62,068 bases of DNA from Acidobacteriota bacterium (GTDB lineage Bacteria; Acidobacteriota; Thermoanaerobaculia; Multivoradales; JBCCEF01), in NCBI GenBank assembly GCA_039030395.1, contig JBCCEF010000026.1, positions 1 to 62,068 on the forward strand, in the 5' to 3' direction. A program made the position numbers and the translations under genes. The notes beneath the pieces were generated by a model, which saw only the letters and a list, made by a program, of their open reading frames with translations, searched no databases and was not told the DNA's origin. This document shows, piece by piece, positions 42,641-53,128 of this stretch (within the stretch, counting starts at the first letter, position 1; each line of letters begins with the position of its first letter).

Positions 42641-42882
42641 TCGCCGCCCCGGAAATACCCGTGGGGGGCACCTTGTTATAGAGGGCGCCACGGCGGAGAG
42701 ATTTTCGAGCATCCGAACGGGCCGGAAGGGCCCGTTCAAGTCTTGCCGCAACACCCAGCCGATCCGCGCCATCAAGGTTGACGCCAAACGGGATCGCCCG
42801 TACCATCGGCTGGAGGTGCGGTTTCGCCATCGATGCATTTTCTGTGGGTGGATGAATCCGCCGATCCGACACCGGAGGAGAC

Positions 42883-44121
42883 ATGCCGAAGAAAGACAGC
42901 GGCGACGAGGTTCTGAGGTGCTCGTTCTGCAATAAGAGCCAGCGCGAGGTCAAGAAGCTGATCGCCGGGCCGACGGTATTTATTTGCGACGAGTGCGTCG
43001 ACATCTGCCTCGACATCATCGCCGAGGATCGGATGTTGGAGCAGCAGCAGGACACCACCCTGCCCAAGCCCCAGGAGATCAAGGCCCTCCTCGACGACTA
43101 CGTGATCGGACAGGAACAGGCCAAGAAAAAGCTGGCCGTCGCCGTCTACAACCACTACAAGCGCATCGACTTTGCCGAGAAGGCCCACAGCGAGGTGGAA
43201 CTGCACAAGTCGAACATCCTGCTGATCGGCCCGACGGGCACCGGCAAAACCCTGCTGGCCCAGACGCTGGCCAAGCTGCTCTCGGTGCCCTTCACCATCG
43301 CCGACGCCACCACTCTGACCGAAGCCGGCTACGTGGGTGAGGATGTCGAAAACATCATCCTCAAGCTCTACCAGGCCTCCGGAAACGACAAAGAGAAGAC
43401 CCAGCGGGGCATCGTCTACATTGACGAGGTGGACAAGATCTGCCGCAAGGGCGATAACCCGTCGATCACCCGCGACGTCTCCGGCGAGGGCGTCCAGCAG
43501 GCGCTGTTGAAAATCCTCGAAGGTACCCAGTGCAATGTGCCGCCGCAGGGCGGCCGCAAGCACCCGCACCAGGAGTTCCTGCAAATCGACACGACCAACA
43601 TCCTGTTCATCTGCGGCGGCGCCTTCGTCGGCATGGAAGAGCAGATCGGCCGTCGCATGAATGAGAAGAGCCTGGGTTTCGGCGCCGACGTCAAGTCGGC
43701 CAAGGAAGAGCCCGCCGGTCGCCTGTTGCAGCACGTGCTGCCGGAAGACCTGATCAAATTTGGACTGATCCCGGAGTTCGTCGGCCGCCTGCCGGTGGTG
43801 GCGACCCTGGAGCAGCTCGACGAGCACGCCTTGGTGCGAATTCTGAAAGAGCCCAAGAACAGCCTGCTCAAGCAGTACCAGACCATCTTCGAGTTCGAAG
43901 GCGTGGAGCTGGAGTTCACCGACGGCGCGCTCCAGGCGATCGCTCAAGAGGCGATCAAGCGCAACGTTGGCGCCCGTGGCCTGCGCATCATCCTCGAAGA
44001 GTTGATGTTGGATTTGATGTACACCGTTCCTTCGCAGCGCGACATCAAGAAGTGCATGATCAACGAAGACGTCGTCGCGCGTAGCGTCGATCCCCTCACC
44101 CTCTTGAAGAAGGCCGGCTGA
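42883..44121 (+). CDS. clpX: ATP-dependent Clp protease ATP-binding subunit ClpX
   Basis: A 412-residue unfoldase. The N-terminal zinc-binding domain has [32 protein letters not shown]. The AAA+ domain has Walker [19 protein letters not shown], the pore loop in the [13 protein letters not shown] region, Walker [11 protein letters not shown] and the sensor [16 protein letters not shown]. The C-terminal [22 protein letters not shown] is conserved. A GAGGAG site precedes the ATG. A 7-base hairpin (ACGGGCC/GGCCCGT near 42717-42735) lies between clpP and clpX. Confidence 0.97.
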   Translation: MPKKDSGDEVLRCSFCNKSQREVKKLIAGPTVFICDECVDICLDIIAEDRMLEQQQDTTLPKPQEIKALLDDYVIGQEQAKKKLAVAVYNHYKRIDFAEKAHSEVELHKSNILLIGPTGTGKTLLAQTLAKLLSVPFTIADATTLTEAGYVGEDVENIILKLYQASGNDKEKTQRGIVYIDEVDKICRKGDNPSITRDVSGEGVQQALLKILEGTQCNVPPQGGRKHPHQEFLQIDTTNILFICGGAFVGMEEQIGRRMNEKSLGFGADVKSAKEEPAGRLLQHVLPEDLIKFGLIPEFVGRLPVVATLEQLDEHALVRILKEPKNSLLKQYQTIFEFEGVELEFTDGALQAIAQEAIKRNVGARGLRIILEELMLDLMYTVPSQRDIKKCMINEDVVARSVDPLTLLKKAG

Positions 44122-44169
44122 GCGAGGGGCGCTTTCCCACGCGCCCCGCCCTCCCGCCGGACCCCCTAC

Positions 44170-46587
44170 ATGGCTTCAACTTTCGTTCAGACCCAAGTCG
44201 AGAAGCTGCCGCTCGTCCCGCTGCGGGACATGGTGGTCTTCCCCCACATGATGGCGCCTTTCATCGTCGGCCGGGAAAGCTCCGTGCGAGCCCTGGAGCA
44301 GACCCTGGCGACCTCCGCCAAGCAGATCTTCCTGGTCGCTCAGAAAGACCCGAAAATCGACGAGCCGGTGCGCGACGACATCTTCGAGATCGGTGTGATG
44401 GCGTCGGTGATCCAGAACTTGAAGCTGCCCAACGGCAACGTCAAGGTGATGGTCGAAGGGGTGCGCCGCGGCCGAGTGCTCGACGTCTTCGAGGAAGACG
44501 GCGCGATGTGGGTCGAGGTGGAGACCTTGGCCGGAGACTTCCCGGCGAGCGAAGAACTCCAGATGTACATCACCAAGGTGCTGTCGGCCTTCGAGCAGTA
44601 CGCCAAGATGTCGCACCATCTGGCCTTCGAAGGCCTGATGTCGACCTTGAAGGTCGATGATCCGGACCGCTTCGCGGACATGCTGTCGGCGCACCTGATG
44701 GTCGCCACCACGGAGAAGCAGTCCCTGCTGGAACTGGTCAACCCCTACGAGCGTCTGCAGCGCCTGCACGATCTGCTGGACGTCGAGATCGAGAAGATCA
44801 ATCTCGACAAGCGGATCAACGTCAAGGTCAAGAAGCAGATGGAGAAGGCCCAGAAAGAGTACTACCTCAACGAGAAGATCAAGGCGATCCACCAGGAACT
44901 GGGGCGCAAGGACGATCGCGGCGACGAGGTGGCGGAACTCAAGGAGAAGATCGAGAACGCCGGTCTGCCGAAGGAGGCGCTGGAGAAGGCCGAGCAGGAG
45001 CTCAAGCGCCTGGAGTCGATGCCGCCGGTGTCCGCCGAGGCCACCGTGTCGCGCAACTACATCGACTGGCTGGTCAGCGTGCCGTGGAAGAAAAAGAGCC
45101 GCGAGCAGAAAGACCTGGACCAGGCCGAGCAGATTCTCGACGAGGACCACTACGGGCTGGAAAAGATCAAGGAGCGGATTCTGGAGTTCCTGGCCGTCCG
45201 CCAACTGGTCGGCCAGACCAAGAGTTCGATCATCTGCTTCGTCGGACCGCCGGGCGTCGGCAAATCGTCCCTCGCCAAATCCATCGCCCGGGCGATGTCG
45301 CGCAAATTTGTGCGCCTGTCTCTGGGCGGCGTACGGGACGAAGCGGAGATCCGCGGTCACCGCCGTACCTATATCGGCGCCTTCCCGGGGCAGATCATCC
45401 AGATGATGAAGAAGGCCAGTACATTGAATCCGGTCTTCCTGCTCGACGAGATCGACAAGATGTCGATGGACTTCCGCGGCGATCCGTCGTCAGCGCTTCT
45501 CGAAGTGCTCGATCCGGAGCAGAACGACGCCTTCGTCGACCACTACCTGGACGTCGAATACGACCTTTCGAAGGTGATGTTCATTGCCACGGCCAACGTT
45601 TCGCACCCCATCCCGGCGCCGCTCCTGGACCGCATGGAAGTGATCCAGCTCTCCGGCTACACGCTGAACGAGAAACTGGCCATCGCCAAGCAATTCCTGG
45701 TGCCCAAGCAGCTCGAAGCTCACGGCCTGTCGGCCGACCAGGTGACCTTCGAGGACGAGGCGTTGCGGGTATTGTCCGAGGGCTACACTCGCGAGGCGGG
45801 AGTCCGCAACCTCGAACGAGAGATCGGTTCCGTTTGCCGCAAGCTCGCCCGCCGGGTGGTCCAGGAGGGCGAAGAGCTGGAGATGGAAGTGGCGCCGGAG
45901 ACCATCGGCGAGTTGCTGGGCAAGCCCAAGCACCGCCCCCGCCGCAAGGCAGAAGAGTCCGAAGTCGGCGTCTGTACCGGCCTCGCCTGGACCCAGGCCG
46001 GCGGCGAACTGCTGGAGACCGAGATCGGCCTGATGAAAGGCAAAGGCAAATTGATCCTCACCGGCAAGCTGGGCGACGTGATGCAGGAATCCGCCCGGGC
46101 TGCGGTCTCCTACCTGCGCAGCCGGGCAGAGATTCTGGGGGTGGACACGGAGTTCAACGAAATCTACGACCTGCACATCCACGTACCTGAAGGGGCGATC
46201 CCGAAGGACGGCCCGTCCGCCGGCATCACCATGGCGACGGCGTTGGTCTCGGCCCTCACCCAGGTACCCGTTCGCAAGGACATTGCGATGACCGGCGAGA
46301 TCACCCTGCGGGGCAAGGTCTTGCCTGTGGGCGGAATCAAGGATAAGGTTCTAGGTGCCTTCCGCGCCGGCATTACGGAGGTCATCCTTCCCAACGAGAA
46401 CGAGAAGGACCTCGAGGACATCCCCCAAGAGGTGTTGGACGTCCTGGACGTGCATCTGGTTTCCTCGATGGACGAGGTGCTCCGGCTGGCTCTCGATGGC
46501 GAGGTGACCTCGCCGCCGCAGGGCGAAGGCAAGTTCAACGAGGCGGCTCCCGAGCCGCCGGTGGGGCCGGACACGCTGGCCCACTGA
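44170..46587 (+). CDS. lon: ATP-dependent protease Lon
   Basis: An 805-residue LonA protease. The N-terminal substrate domain begins [25 protein letters not shown] coiled coil follows ([27 protein letters not shown]). The AAA+ domain has [49 protein letters not shown]. The protease domain has catalytic Ser in [16 protein letters not shown] and Lys in [16 protein letters not shown]. Full length with a short polar tail. The 48-base spacing after clpX suggests co-transcription. Confidence 0.97.
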   Translation: MASTFVQTQVEKLPLVPLRDMVVFPHMMAPFIVGRESSVRALEQTLATSAKQIFLVAQKDPKIDEPVRDDIFEIGVMASVIQNLKLPNGNVKVMVEGVRRGRVLDVFEEDGAMWVEVETLAGDFPASEELQMYITKVLSAFEQYAKMSHHLAFEGLMSTLKVDDPDRFADMLSAHLMVATTEKQSLLELVNPYERLQRLHDLLDVEIEKINLDKRINVKVKKQMEKAQKEYYLNEKIKAIHQELGRKDDRGDEVAELKEKIENAGLPKEALEKAEQELKRLESMPPVSAEATVSRNYIDWLVSVPWKKKSREQKDLDQAEQILDEDHYGLEKIKERILEFLAVRQLVGQTKSSIICFVGPPGVGKSSLAKSIARAMSRKFVRLSLGGVRDEAEIRGHRRTYIGAFPGQIIQMMKKASTLNPVFLLDEIDKMSMDFRGDPSSALLEVLDPEQNDAFVDHYLDVEYDLSKVMFIATANVSHPIPAPLLDRMEVIQLSGYTLNEKLAIAKQFLVPKQLEAHGLSADQVTFEDEALRVLSEGYTREAGVRNLEREIGSVCRKLARRVVQEGEELEMEVAPETIGELLGKPKHRPRRKAEESEVGVCTGLAWTQAGGELLETEIGLMKGKGKLILTGKLGDVMQESARAAVSYLRSRAEILGVDTEFNEIYDLHIHVPEGAIPKDGPSAGITMATALVSALTQVPVRKDIAMTGEITLRGKVLPVGGIKDKVLGAFRAGITEVILPNENEKDLEDIPQEVLDVLDVHLVSSMDEVLRLALDGEVTSPPQGEGKFNEAAPEPPVGPDTLAH

Positions 46588-46614
46588 TCGCAAGAGGCCC
46601 GGCAGCGAAGGGGC

Positions 46615-46707
46615 TTTCGGATCGAGGGGGCGCCTAGCCCCCTAGGCAAGGAACCGCTAGCAGGCTGACTGAATCCAGCGGCGAAGCCGTGATTCGGTAG
46701 CGGCTAA
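46615..46707 (+). repeat. Composite dispersed repeat, partial copy 7
   Basis: It contains GGATCGAGGGGGCGCCTAGCCCCCTAGGCAAGG, then the GCTAGCAGGCTGACTGAATC stem-loop module with CCGCTA / TAGCGG outer arms. The first half of module one is missing. It separates lon from engB. Confidence 0.55.
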
Positions 46708-46798
46708 CGCGGATCGATTCCGACGAACAGTCTTTGAAGTCTTTGTAGCGCTCGCCCTCTTTGGGGAGCGCACGGTGGGTCCAAAGGGCGCACAGGCA

Positions 46799-47401
46799 AT
46801 GAAGATCGACGATGCACGGCTTGCCCTGTCGGCCCACACCGAGCGGATGCTGTTGCGCGACGGGCGCCCGGAGGTGGTTTTTGCGGGGCGCTCGAACGTC
46901 GGCAAGTCCAGTCTGCTCAACCGGTTGCTGGGCCGCAAGGATCTGGCCCACACCGGCTCGAAGCCGGGCCGGACGCGGTCGGTCAATTATTTTCTCATCA
47001 ACGACCGTCTGTATTTCGTTGACCTGCCCGGCTACGGCTATGCCAAGGCGGCGAAACAAGAGCGGCGACGATGGGCCGAGTTGATCGACCACTACCTGCG
47101 GCAGGCATTGCCCGGAGCGTTGGTGGTGCTGCTGGTCGATACGAAGGTCGGCGCGACGGAGCTGGATATCCAGGCCTACGAGTATCTGGACAGCCTGGGT
47201 GGTGACATCCAAGTAGTGGCCACGAAGTGCGATCGCGTGCCTCGCGGCAAGAGATCGAAGATGTTGGCGGAAGTCCGCCGCACCTTGGACCTCGACTCGA
47301 CAACACGAGTCGTTCCGGTGTCAGCCCGCACCGGCGACGGAATCAAAGAGCTGTGGAGCGTGATTGCTCAACGGGCCCTCTCAACCGGAGCGGAAAAGTG
47401 A
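46799..47401 (+). CDS. engB: Ribosome biogenesis GTP-binding protein YihA/YsxC/EngB
   Basis: A 200-residue GTPase needed for 50S assembly. G1 is [20 protein letters not shown]2 is [13 protein letters not shown]3 is [13 protein letters not shown]4 is [11 protein letters not shown] and G5 is VSARTGDGI. The G4 TKCD agrees with this family. ATG 46799 was chosen over GTG 46775. It overlaps rho by 4 bases (GTGA). Confidence 0.95.
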   Translation: MKIDDARLALSAHTERMLLRDGRPEVVFAGRSNVGKSSLLNRLLGRKDLAHTGSKPGRTRSVNYFLINDRLYFVDLPGYGYAKAAKQERRRWAELIDHYLRQALPGALVVLLVDTKVGATELDIQAYEYLDSLGGDIQVVATKCDRVPRGKRSKMLAEVRRTLDLDSTTRVVPVSARTGDGIKELWSVIAQRALSTGAEK

Positions 47402-48714
47402 CTGCGAAACCCAGAAAGAATCAGCAAAAAGGACATCGCCAACAGGACAAGAGGCGCGAACCGGCCCTCGATATCCGTGCTCTGAAGGAAATGAGCATTT
47501 CGCAGCTCAGCGGTATCGCGAAGGATCTCGGCGTGGAAGGCGCTGCCGGTATGCGCAAGCAGGAGCTGATGTTCAAGATCCTGCAGGCGCAAACGGAGAA
47601 GAGCGGCCTGATCTTCGCCGAAGGGGTGCTCGAATGTCTGCCGGACGGCTTCGGCTTCCTGCGGGCGCCGGAATACAACTACCTGCCCGGACCGGACGAC
47701 ATCTACGTCAGCCCGAGCCAGATCCGGCGGTTCGACCTGCGCACCGGCGACACCGTCTCCGGCCAGGTGCGCCAGCCGAAGGAGGGCGAGCGCTACTTCG
47801 CCCTGATCAAGGTCGAAGCGGTCAACTTCGAGCACCCGGAAGCGGCCCGCAACAAGATCTTCTTCGACAACCTCACTCCGCTCTACCCGGAAGAGCGCCT
47901 GGTGCTGGAAGTTCCCGGCGACATGGCGTCCCGGGTGATGGACCTGGCTACACCTATGGGGAAAGGCCAGAGAGCGCTGATCGTCGCGCCGCCCCGTACC
48001 GGCAAGACGATGCTGCTGCAGTCGATCGCTCACTCGCTGGAGAAGAACCACCCGGAGGTGATCTTGATCGTGCTGCTGATCGACGAGCGCCCGGAAGAGG
48101 TGACCGACATGCAGCGCTCGGTGCAGGGAGAGGTGGTGTCTTCGACCTTCGACGAGCCGGCGACCCGCCACGTGCAGGTGGCTGAGATGGTGATCGAAAA
48201 GGCCAAGCGGCTGATCGAGCACCGCAAGGATGTCGTGATTCTCCTGGACTCCATTACCCGTCTGGCACGCGCTTACAACACCGTGCAGCCGCCTTCCGGC
48301 AAGGTGCTTTCCGGTGGTATCGACGCCAATGCCCTGCATCGGCCGAAGCGATTTTTCGGCGCCGCCCGCAACATCGAGGAGGGCGGTTCGCTGACCATCA
48401 TCGCCACCGCCCTGGTGGATACCGGCAGCCGCATGGACGACGTGATTTTCGAAGAGTTCAAGGGCACCGGCAACTGCGAGATCCACCTCGACCGCAAGCT
48501 GGTGGAGAAGCGCGTCTTTCCGGCCATCGACATCAACAAGTCCGGCACCCGTAAGGAAGAGCTGTTGATGCCCGAGGACGAGCTGCGCCGGGTGTGGGTG
48601 CTGCGCAAGGTGCTGAACCCGCTGTCGACCGTCGAGTCGATGGAACTGCTGCTCGACAAGCTGTCGAAGACCAAGGCCAATCAGGACTTCCTGAATGCCA
48701 TGTCCAGAAAGTAA
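47398..48714 (+). CDS. rho: Transcription termination factor Rho
   Basis: A 438-residue RNA-dependent hexameric helicase. A short basic N-terminus leads to the Rho N-domain ([34 protein letters not shown]). The cold-shock RNA-binding domain has [43 protein letters not shown]. The ATPase has [26 protein letters not shown] and [17 protein letters not shown] with the Q- and R-loop segments. It starts at GTG 47398. No insertion domain of the actinobacterial type is present. Confidence 0.97.
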   Translation: MTAKPRKNQQKGHRQQDKRREPALDIRALKEMSISQLSGIAKDLGVEGAAGMRKQELMFKILQAQTEKSGLIFAEGVLECLPDGFGFLRAPEYNYLPGPDDIYVSPSQIRRFDLRTGDTVSGQVRQPKEGERYFALIKVEAVNFEHPEAARNKIFFDNLTPLYPEERLVLEVPGDMASRVMDLATPMGKGQRALIVAPPRTGKTMLLQSIAHSLEKNHPEVILIVLLIDERPEEVTDMQRSVQGEVVSSTFDEPATRHVQVAEMVIEKAKRLIEHRKDVVILLDSITRLARAYNTVQPPSGKVLSGGIDANALHRPKRFFGAARNIEEGGSLTIIATALVDTGSRMDDVIFEEFKGTGNCEIHLDRKLVEKRVFPAIDINKSGTRKEELLMPEDELRRVWVLRKVLNPLSTVESMELLLDKLSKTKANQDFLNAMSRK

Positions 48715-48720
48715 GATTCA

Positions 48721-49518
48721 TTGCCCAAGCTGCGCGTTGGCATCGTCAACTACCTGAACAGTAAGCCACTGGCTTGGGGGTTTCTCAAGGGGCATCACGC
48801 CAACCTGTTCCGGCCGAGCTATCATCCGCCGGCCCTGGTGGCGCGCCTGCTGGACCAGGGCGGCCTCGACATCGGTCTGATCCCCTCCATCGAGGTCGCG
48901 CGGATCCCCGATCTCCAGATCATCCCGGACCTGTGCGTCGCTGCCGAGCAGGAAGTGCGGAGCGTGCTTCTAATCTCCCGCAAACCGATGGACGAGGTGC
49001 GCACCGTCGCCCTCGATCACCACAGCCGCACTTCCGCAGCGCTCGCCACCATCGTGCTGCGAGAGCGCTACGGGCGGGATCCGGAGACGGTGACCGCCGC
49101 CCCGGAGATCGATCGCATGATGGAGCGGGCGGACGCCGCCCTGATCATCGGCGATCCGGCACTGACCGTTGACCGCGACCGCTATCTGGTCCTCGACCTG
49201 GCGGCCGAATGGGTGGCCCTGACCGGCCTGCCCTTCGTTTTCGCGGTGTGGGCGGTGCGCTCGCAGGTCCACTTCGCGGATCTCGCCTACTACTTCAAGG
49301 CCAGCCTGCGGCTCGGCCTCGGGTCCCTCGACACGCTGGTGCGCGAAGCGGCCGCGGAACTCGACCTCGACACCTCCGAAGTGCGCTCGTACCTGACCGA
49401 GAATCTGAGCTTCTTCCTGCGCGACGAACAGCGCCGCGGCCTCGAAGAGTTCTACCGCCGAGCGCAGGCCAACGGCTTGATCGAAGCAATTCCTGCGCTC
49501 GTCTTCCGAGACCCTTGA
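48721..49518 (+). CDS. mqnA: Chorismate dehydratase MqnA (futalosine pathway)
   Basis: A 265-residue periplasmic-binding-fold enzyme that converts chorismate to 3-enolpyruvylbenzoate, the first step of futalosine menaquinone synthesis. It has LRVGIVNYLNSKPLAWGF, LDIGLIPSIEVAR, VRSVLLISRKPMDEVRTVALDHHSRTSAALATIVL and AALIIGDPAL with LAAEWVALTGLPFVFAVW. It starts at TTG 48721, 6 bases after the rho stop. mqnC follows 266 bases downstream. Confidence 0.95.
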   Translation: MPKLRVGIVNYLNSKPLAWGFLKGHHANLFRPSYHPPALVARLLDQGGLDIGLIPSIEVARIPDLQIIPDLCVAAEQEVRSVLLISRKPMDEVRTVALDHHSRTSAALATIVLRERYGRDPETVTAAPEIDRMMERADAALIIGDPALTVDRDRYLVLDLAAEWVALTGLPFVFAVWAVRSQVHFADLAYYFKASLRLGLGSLDTLVREAAAELDLDTSEVRSYLTENLSFFLRDEQRRGLEEFYRRAQANGLIEAIPALVFRDP

Positions 49519-49608
49519 AGGGTGGTGCCCGTAGGAGGTCGGTCGATCTCCTAGCCACTCCCGAACTGTCTTGTGGGAGCTGCTCGAGCTACCAGGGAAA
49601 GGCGCTCC

Positions 49609-49764
49609 GAGCCCGGAGGGCGAGGCGGCGGCGGAAGCCGCCGAAGATGGGGTGAGCCCGAAAAATCCATTTTCGGGCGAGGGGGGCGCTCAGCCCACCT
49701 GAAGAAAATCAGGCTAGAAGGCCGCTGAAATCGTGCGCGAAGCGCTTAGTCAGCGGCCTGCTAG
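49609..49764 (+). repeat. Composite dispersed repeat, copy 8, with stem-loop
   Basis: It has GAGCCCGGAGGGCGAGGCGG, a GGCGGCGGAAGCCGCC hairpin, GAAGATGGGGTGAGCCCGAAAAATCC, CATTTTCGGGC and GGGCGCTCAGCCC. The stem-loop at 49720-49758 has a perfect 9-base stem (GGCCGCTGA / TCAGCGGCC). It ends 20 bases before mqnC and so lies in its 5' leader or promoter region. Confidence 0.8.
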
Positions 49765-49784
49765 CTGCTAAGATCGGAGCCATC

Positions 49785-50966
49785 ATGGATTGGTCACCTT
49801 CCGGACGCCCCGTACCCCAGATTCTCGAAGACGCCCTCGCCGGACGTCGGATTTCCGCCGGCGACGCCCACACCCTGTTGGTCGAAGGCGATCTGCTGGA
49901 GCTCGGCATGGCGGCGGACGAGGTGCGCAACCGGTTCAACCCTCCGGCAGTGGCGACCTACAACATCGATCGCAACATCAACTACACCAACGTCTGCGTC
50001 TACAAGTGTCGCTTCTGCGCCTTTTATCGCAAGCCCGGCGATCCGGAAGGCTACCTGCTGCCGCACGAAGAGATCGGCAAGAAGATCGAAGAGACCCTGG
50101 CTTTGAACGGCACCGGCATCCTGATGCAGGGGGGCGTGCATCCGGAGCTGCGGCTGTCGTACTACGTCGACCTGCTGAACTTCATCCGCGACCACTATCC
50201 GGAGGTCCACATCCACGCCTTCTCGCCGCCGGAGGTGAAGTTCATCGCCCGAAAGGAGCGGATGAGCTTCTATGACGTGGTGGCGGCCCTGAAGGACGCC
50301 GGCTTACAGTCCATCCCCGGCGGCGGCGCGGAGATCCTTTCGGACGTGACTCGCAAGCGGGTGTTGGCCCAGCCCAAGACTTCCGCTGACGAGTGGATCG
50401 ACATCATGCGCCAGGCCCACCGGAACGGTCTGCGCACCTCCTCCACCATGATGTACGGCATGGGCGAGCCGCTCGAAGCCCGGGTAGAGCACTTCCAGCG
50501 CATCCGAGACCTGCAGGACGAAACCGATGGCTTCACCGCCTTCATCTCTTGGACCTTCCAACACGACAACACCGACCTGCCGGACATTCCCGAGACCTAC
50601 GCCGACGAGTACCTGAAGACTCTCGCCGTGTCGCGGCTGTTCATGGACAACATCGTGCACCTGCAGACCAGCTGGGTGACCCAGGGCAAGAAGATCGGCC
50701 AGGCCGGCCTGCGCTTCGGTGCCGACGACATGGGATCGATCATGATCGAGGAGAACGTCGTCTCCGCCGCCGGCACTGCCTACAAGATGAGCCAGGCGGA
50801 AATGGAGCACCTGATCCGCTCCGCCGGCTACCAGCCCAAGCAGCGCACCAATCTCTACGAGCGCTTCGTCACCGCCGCCGACACCGCTGCCACGGCGGAA
50901 CTCTATCGGCCGGCCCTGACCGCCGCGAATCGCTCGCTGGCCGGCGGTTTGCCGGTGGTGGTCTAG
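49785..50966 (+). CDS. mqnC: Cyclic dehypoxanthine futalosine synthase MqnC (radical SAM)
   Basis: A 393-residue radical SAM enzyme that cyclises dehypoxanthine futalosine in menaquinone synthesis. The 4Fe-4S cluster motif CxxxCxxC is in TNVCVYKCRFCAFYRKPGD. Other conserved segments are TGILMQGGVHPELRLSYYVDL, HAFSPPEVKFIA, LKDAGLQSIPGGGAEIL and TMMYGMGEP. The GADDMGSIMIEENVVSAAG segment is characteristic of MqnC/MqnE-type enzymes. With mqnA it indicates use of the futalosine route; mqnB, mqnD and mqnE are not in this window. Confidence 0.95.
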   Translation: MDWSPSGRPVPQILEDALAGRRISAGDAHTLLVEGDLLELGMAADEVRNRFNPPAVATYNIDRNINYTNVCVYKCRFCAFYRKPGDPEGYLLPHEEIGKKIEETLALNGTGILMQGGVHPELRLSYYVDLLNFIRDHYPEVHIHAFSPPEVKFIARKERMSFYDVVAALKDAGLQSIPGGGAEILSDVTRKRVLAQPKTSADEWIDIMRQAHRNGLRTSSTMMYGMGEPLEARVEHFQRIRDLQDETDGFTAFISWTFQHDNTDLPDIPETYADEYLKTLAVSRLFMDNIVHLQTSWVTQGKKIGQAGLRFGADDMGSIMIEENVVSAAGTAYKMSQAEMEHLIRSAGYQPKQRTNLYERFVTAADTAATAELYRPALTAANRSLAGGLPVVV

Positions 50967-51188
50967 AGAACGACTCCCACGATCTCGTCTTTGAGTCGCT
51001 GGTAAATCTTGAGGCCGTCGCGAGAGCCGCAACCGGATCGCCGAGCCCCTGGCGCCCGCCGGTTTACACACCCAAGAAATTGAGCGCGAGGCTTCGGCAT
51101 CGGGGAGTTTCTACCCTCTGGAACAACCTTCCAGACTCCGCCCCCGGTAGGATCTGAATCGTCTTTCTTGGTCCCCCGAGACTCCGTG

Positions 51189-51605
51189 ATGATTCAGCAC
51201 TTTGCCCTCGTCTTCCTCTGCCTCGCTTCCCCCCTGCTCCTTGCCTCCCTGATCCTCGGCGGCCGTTGGGGGGAGATCGTCTTCCTGGTGCTTTCGCTGC
51301 TCTTTCCGCTGGCCTTGATCGCCCTTGGCCTGCGTCGCGACCGAGCAGCGGGTGCGGTGGGCTGGATGCTGGGAGGTCTGGCGGTGGTGCTCCTCGGTTC
51401 CGCTGGAGCGATGGTCTTCGCCACCGGCGCGGAGCAAGCGCTGGTGGCGGGCCTGCCCCTTGGAGGCGCCCTGATGCTGTACGGCATGGGGCTGCTGCCG
51501 CTGCTGCTGGTGCCGTGGATCTACGCCGTGACCTTTCGCTGCCACGGTCTGACGGAGGAGGACTTGCGATCCCTGCGATCCCTGCGCTCCCGGGACGGTG
51601 AGTAG
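51189..51605 (+). CDS. Small membrane protein, unknown function
   Basis: A 138-residue protein with four predicted membrane helices (about 4-24, 30-48, 58-80, 85-110). A polar tail rich in Arg and Leu follows (LTEEDLRSLRSLRSRDGE). I do not recognise a family. It ends 11 bases before the sodium symporter gene, so it may be an accessory subunit, as with DUF485/DUF4212 helpers of other symporters, but there is no sequence match. ATG 51189 was chosen over GTG 51168. Confidence 0.55.
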   Translation: MIQHFALVFLCLASPLLLASLILGGRWGEIVFLVLSLLFPLALIALGLRRDRAAGAVGWMLGGLAVVLLGSAGAMVFATGAEQALVAGLPLGGALMLYGMGLLPLLLVPWIYAVTFRCHGLTEEDLRSLRSLRSRDGE

Positions 51606-51616
51606 GCCTTCGGTCG

Positions 51617-53128
51617 ATGGACATCCTGCACAAACCGCTGATACTAGCGACCATCGCCCTCTACGGCCTGTTCGTCGTCGCCGTGGGCGTCTGGGCCCTA
51701 CGGCGCACCGCCGGTCCGCGGGACTTCTTCATCGCCGGCCAGCGCCTGGGCCTGTGGGTGACCGGGGTCGCCACCATGTCCGCCGCCTTCAGCGGCTTCG
51801 TCTTCCTCGGCGGGCCGGGGCTGACCTATCGGTTGGGCTTGGGCTCCCTGTTCATCGTCTTGCCGGTGGGGTTGACCGGCGGCATGCTGTGCTGGTGCGT
51901 CGGCAAGCGCCTGCGGCTTTTGGCGGAGGTGCGCGAGGTCTACACCGTGCCGGATGCCCTGGCGGCTCGCTTCGGCGGCCGCGGACCGGCCGGCTGGGCC
52001 GCGGTGGCGGTGGCGGTGGGGAGCGTCGGCTACCTTGGGGCGCAGTTCCTCGCCCTCGGCCGGCTGCTCGAAGTGCTGCTCGGCGGGCGCGAAGCCCTCG
52101 GTCCCTGGAGCCTGGCCCTGGCCATGGCCCTCGGCTTGGCGGTGGTGCTGTTCTACTCCGTGGCCGGCGGCATGGTGGCGGGGGTCTATACGGACTTCTT
52201 CCAGGGCCTGTTGATGCTCGGGGCCGCCGGGGGCGTCTTCTACTACGCCCTCCGGTCCGTCGGCGGCTGGCGCTCCATGACCGAGGCGATCGCCGGCTCG
52301 GGAAGCTTCGGCACGGGCTTTCTCGAACCCTTCGGCACCCTGCCGGTGCTCGCCGGGCTGGGGTTCTTCTTCGTCTTTGGCGTCGGTACCCTCGGTCAGC
52401 CGCACATGCTGCACAAGTTTTACATGCTCAAAGACCCCGAAAAGCTGCGCTGGCTGCCGCTGGTGCTGGGAGCCTCTCAGGCGCTGTGCGTGCTGATCTG
52501 GCTCGGCATCGGCCTGGCGGTGCCGGCGCTGGTGGCGACCGGTGAGCTGGCGCCTCTCGCCACGGCCGACGACGCGGCGCCGCTTTTTCTGCTCTCCCAC
52601 ACGCCGCAGGTGCTCGCCGGGCTGGTCTGCGCCGGCATTCTAGCGGCGATCATGTCCACCGCCGACTCTTTCGTGAACATCGGTTCTGCGGCCCTGGTGC
52701 GAGACCTGCCACGGGCCTTCGGCCGACCGCTGGCCGACGAATTTCGCTGGGGACGCAGGGCGAGCGTCGGGGTGGCGCTGCTGGCGGGAGTCGTCGCCTA
52801 CTTCTATGACGACCTGATCGCTCTTCTCGGCACCTTCGCCTTCGGCACCTTCGCCGCCGCCCTGGTGCCTGCTCTGGCGGTGGGTCTCAACTGGCGGCGG
52901 GTGACCTCGCGGGCCGCCACCGCGTCCATCGCCACCGGCACGGTCGCCAACCTCGGCCTCGAAGGGCTCTCGCGCTACGAAGTGCTGCCCCTCGCGCCGG
53001 GTGCCATGCCGTCGGCCGTCGCCCTGGCGGCCTCCTTCACGGTGCTCTTCGCCGTGACCCTCGCGACCCCGGCGTCCGAGTCTCGGCCTACGCTGCCGCC
53101 GGATCTCGACCGGGCACTCTCCCTTTGA
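51617..53128 (+). CDS. Sodium:solute symporter (SSS family)
   Basis: A 503-residue transporter with about 13 membrane helices. The family pattern is RRTAGPRDFFIAGQRLGLWVTGVATMSAAFSGFVFLGGPG near TM2 (Na+-site region), the TM6-8 GGMVAGVYTDFFQGLLMLG (YTDxxQ is an SSS hallmark), FGVGTLGQPHMLHKFYMLKD (GQPH) and CAGILAAIMSTADSFVNIGSAALVRD (TM9). These resemble the PutP/PanF branch, but the substrate (proline, pantothenate, acetate, etc.) is not decided by sequence. It overlaps the lipid kinase start by 4 bases. Confidence 0.92.
   Translation: MDILHKPLILATIALYGLFVVAVGVWALRRTAGPRDFFIAGQRLGLWVTGVATMSAAFSGFVFLGGPGLTYRLGLGSLFIVLPVGLTGGMLCWCVGKRLRLLAEVREVYTVPDALAARFGGRGPAGWAAVAVAVGSVGYLGAQFLALGRLLEVLLGGREALGPWSLALAMALGLAVVLFYSVAGGMVAGVYTDFFQGLLMLGAAGGVFYYALRSVGGWRSMTEAIAGSGSFGTGFLEPFGTLPVLAGLGFFFVFGVGTLGQPHMLHKFYMLKDPEKLRWLPLVLGASQALCVLIWLGIGLAVPALVATGELAPLATADDAAPLFLLSHTPQVLAGLVCAGILAAIMSTADSFVNIGSAALVRDLPRAFGRPLADEFRWGRRASVGVALLAGVVAYFYDDLIALLGTFAFGTFAAALVPALAVGLNWRRVTSRAATASIATGTVANLGLEGLSRYEVLPLAPGAMPSAVALAASFTVLFAVTLATPASESRPTLPPDLDRALSL

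Noticed and set aside
42717-42735. Terminator between clpP and clpX
   Set aside because: A perfect 7-base stem is present but without a T-tract, and the two genes are normally co-expressed. It is mentioned under clpX only.
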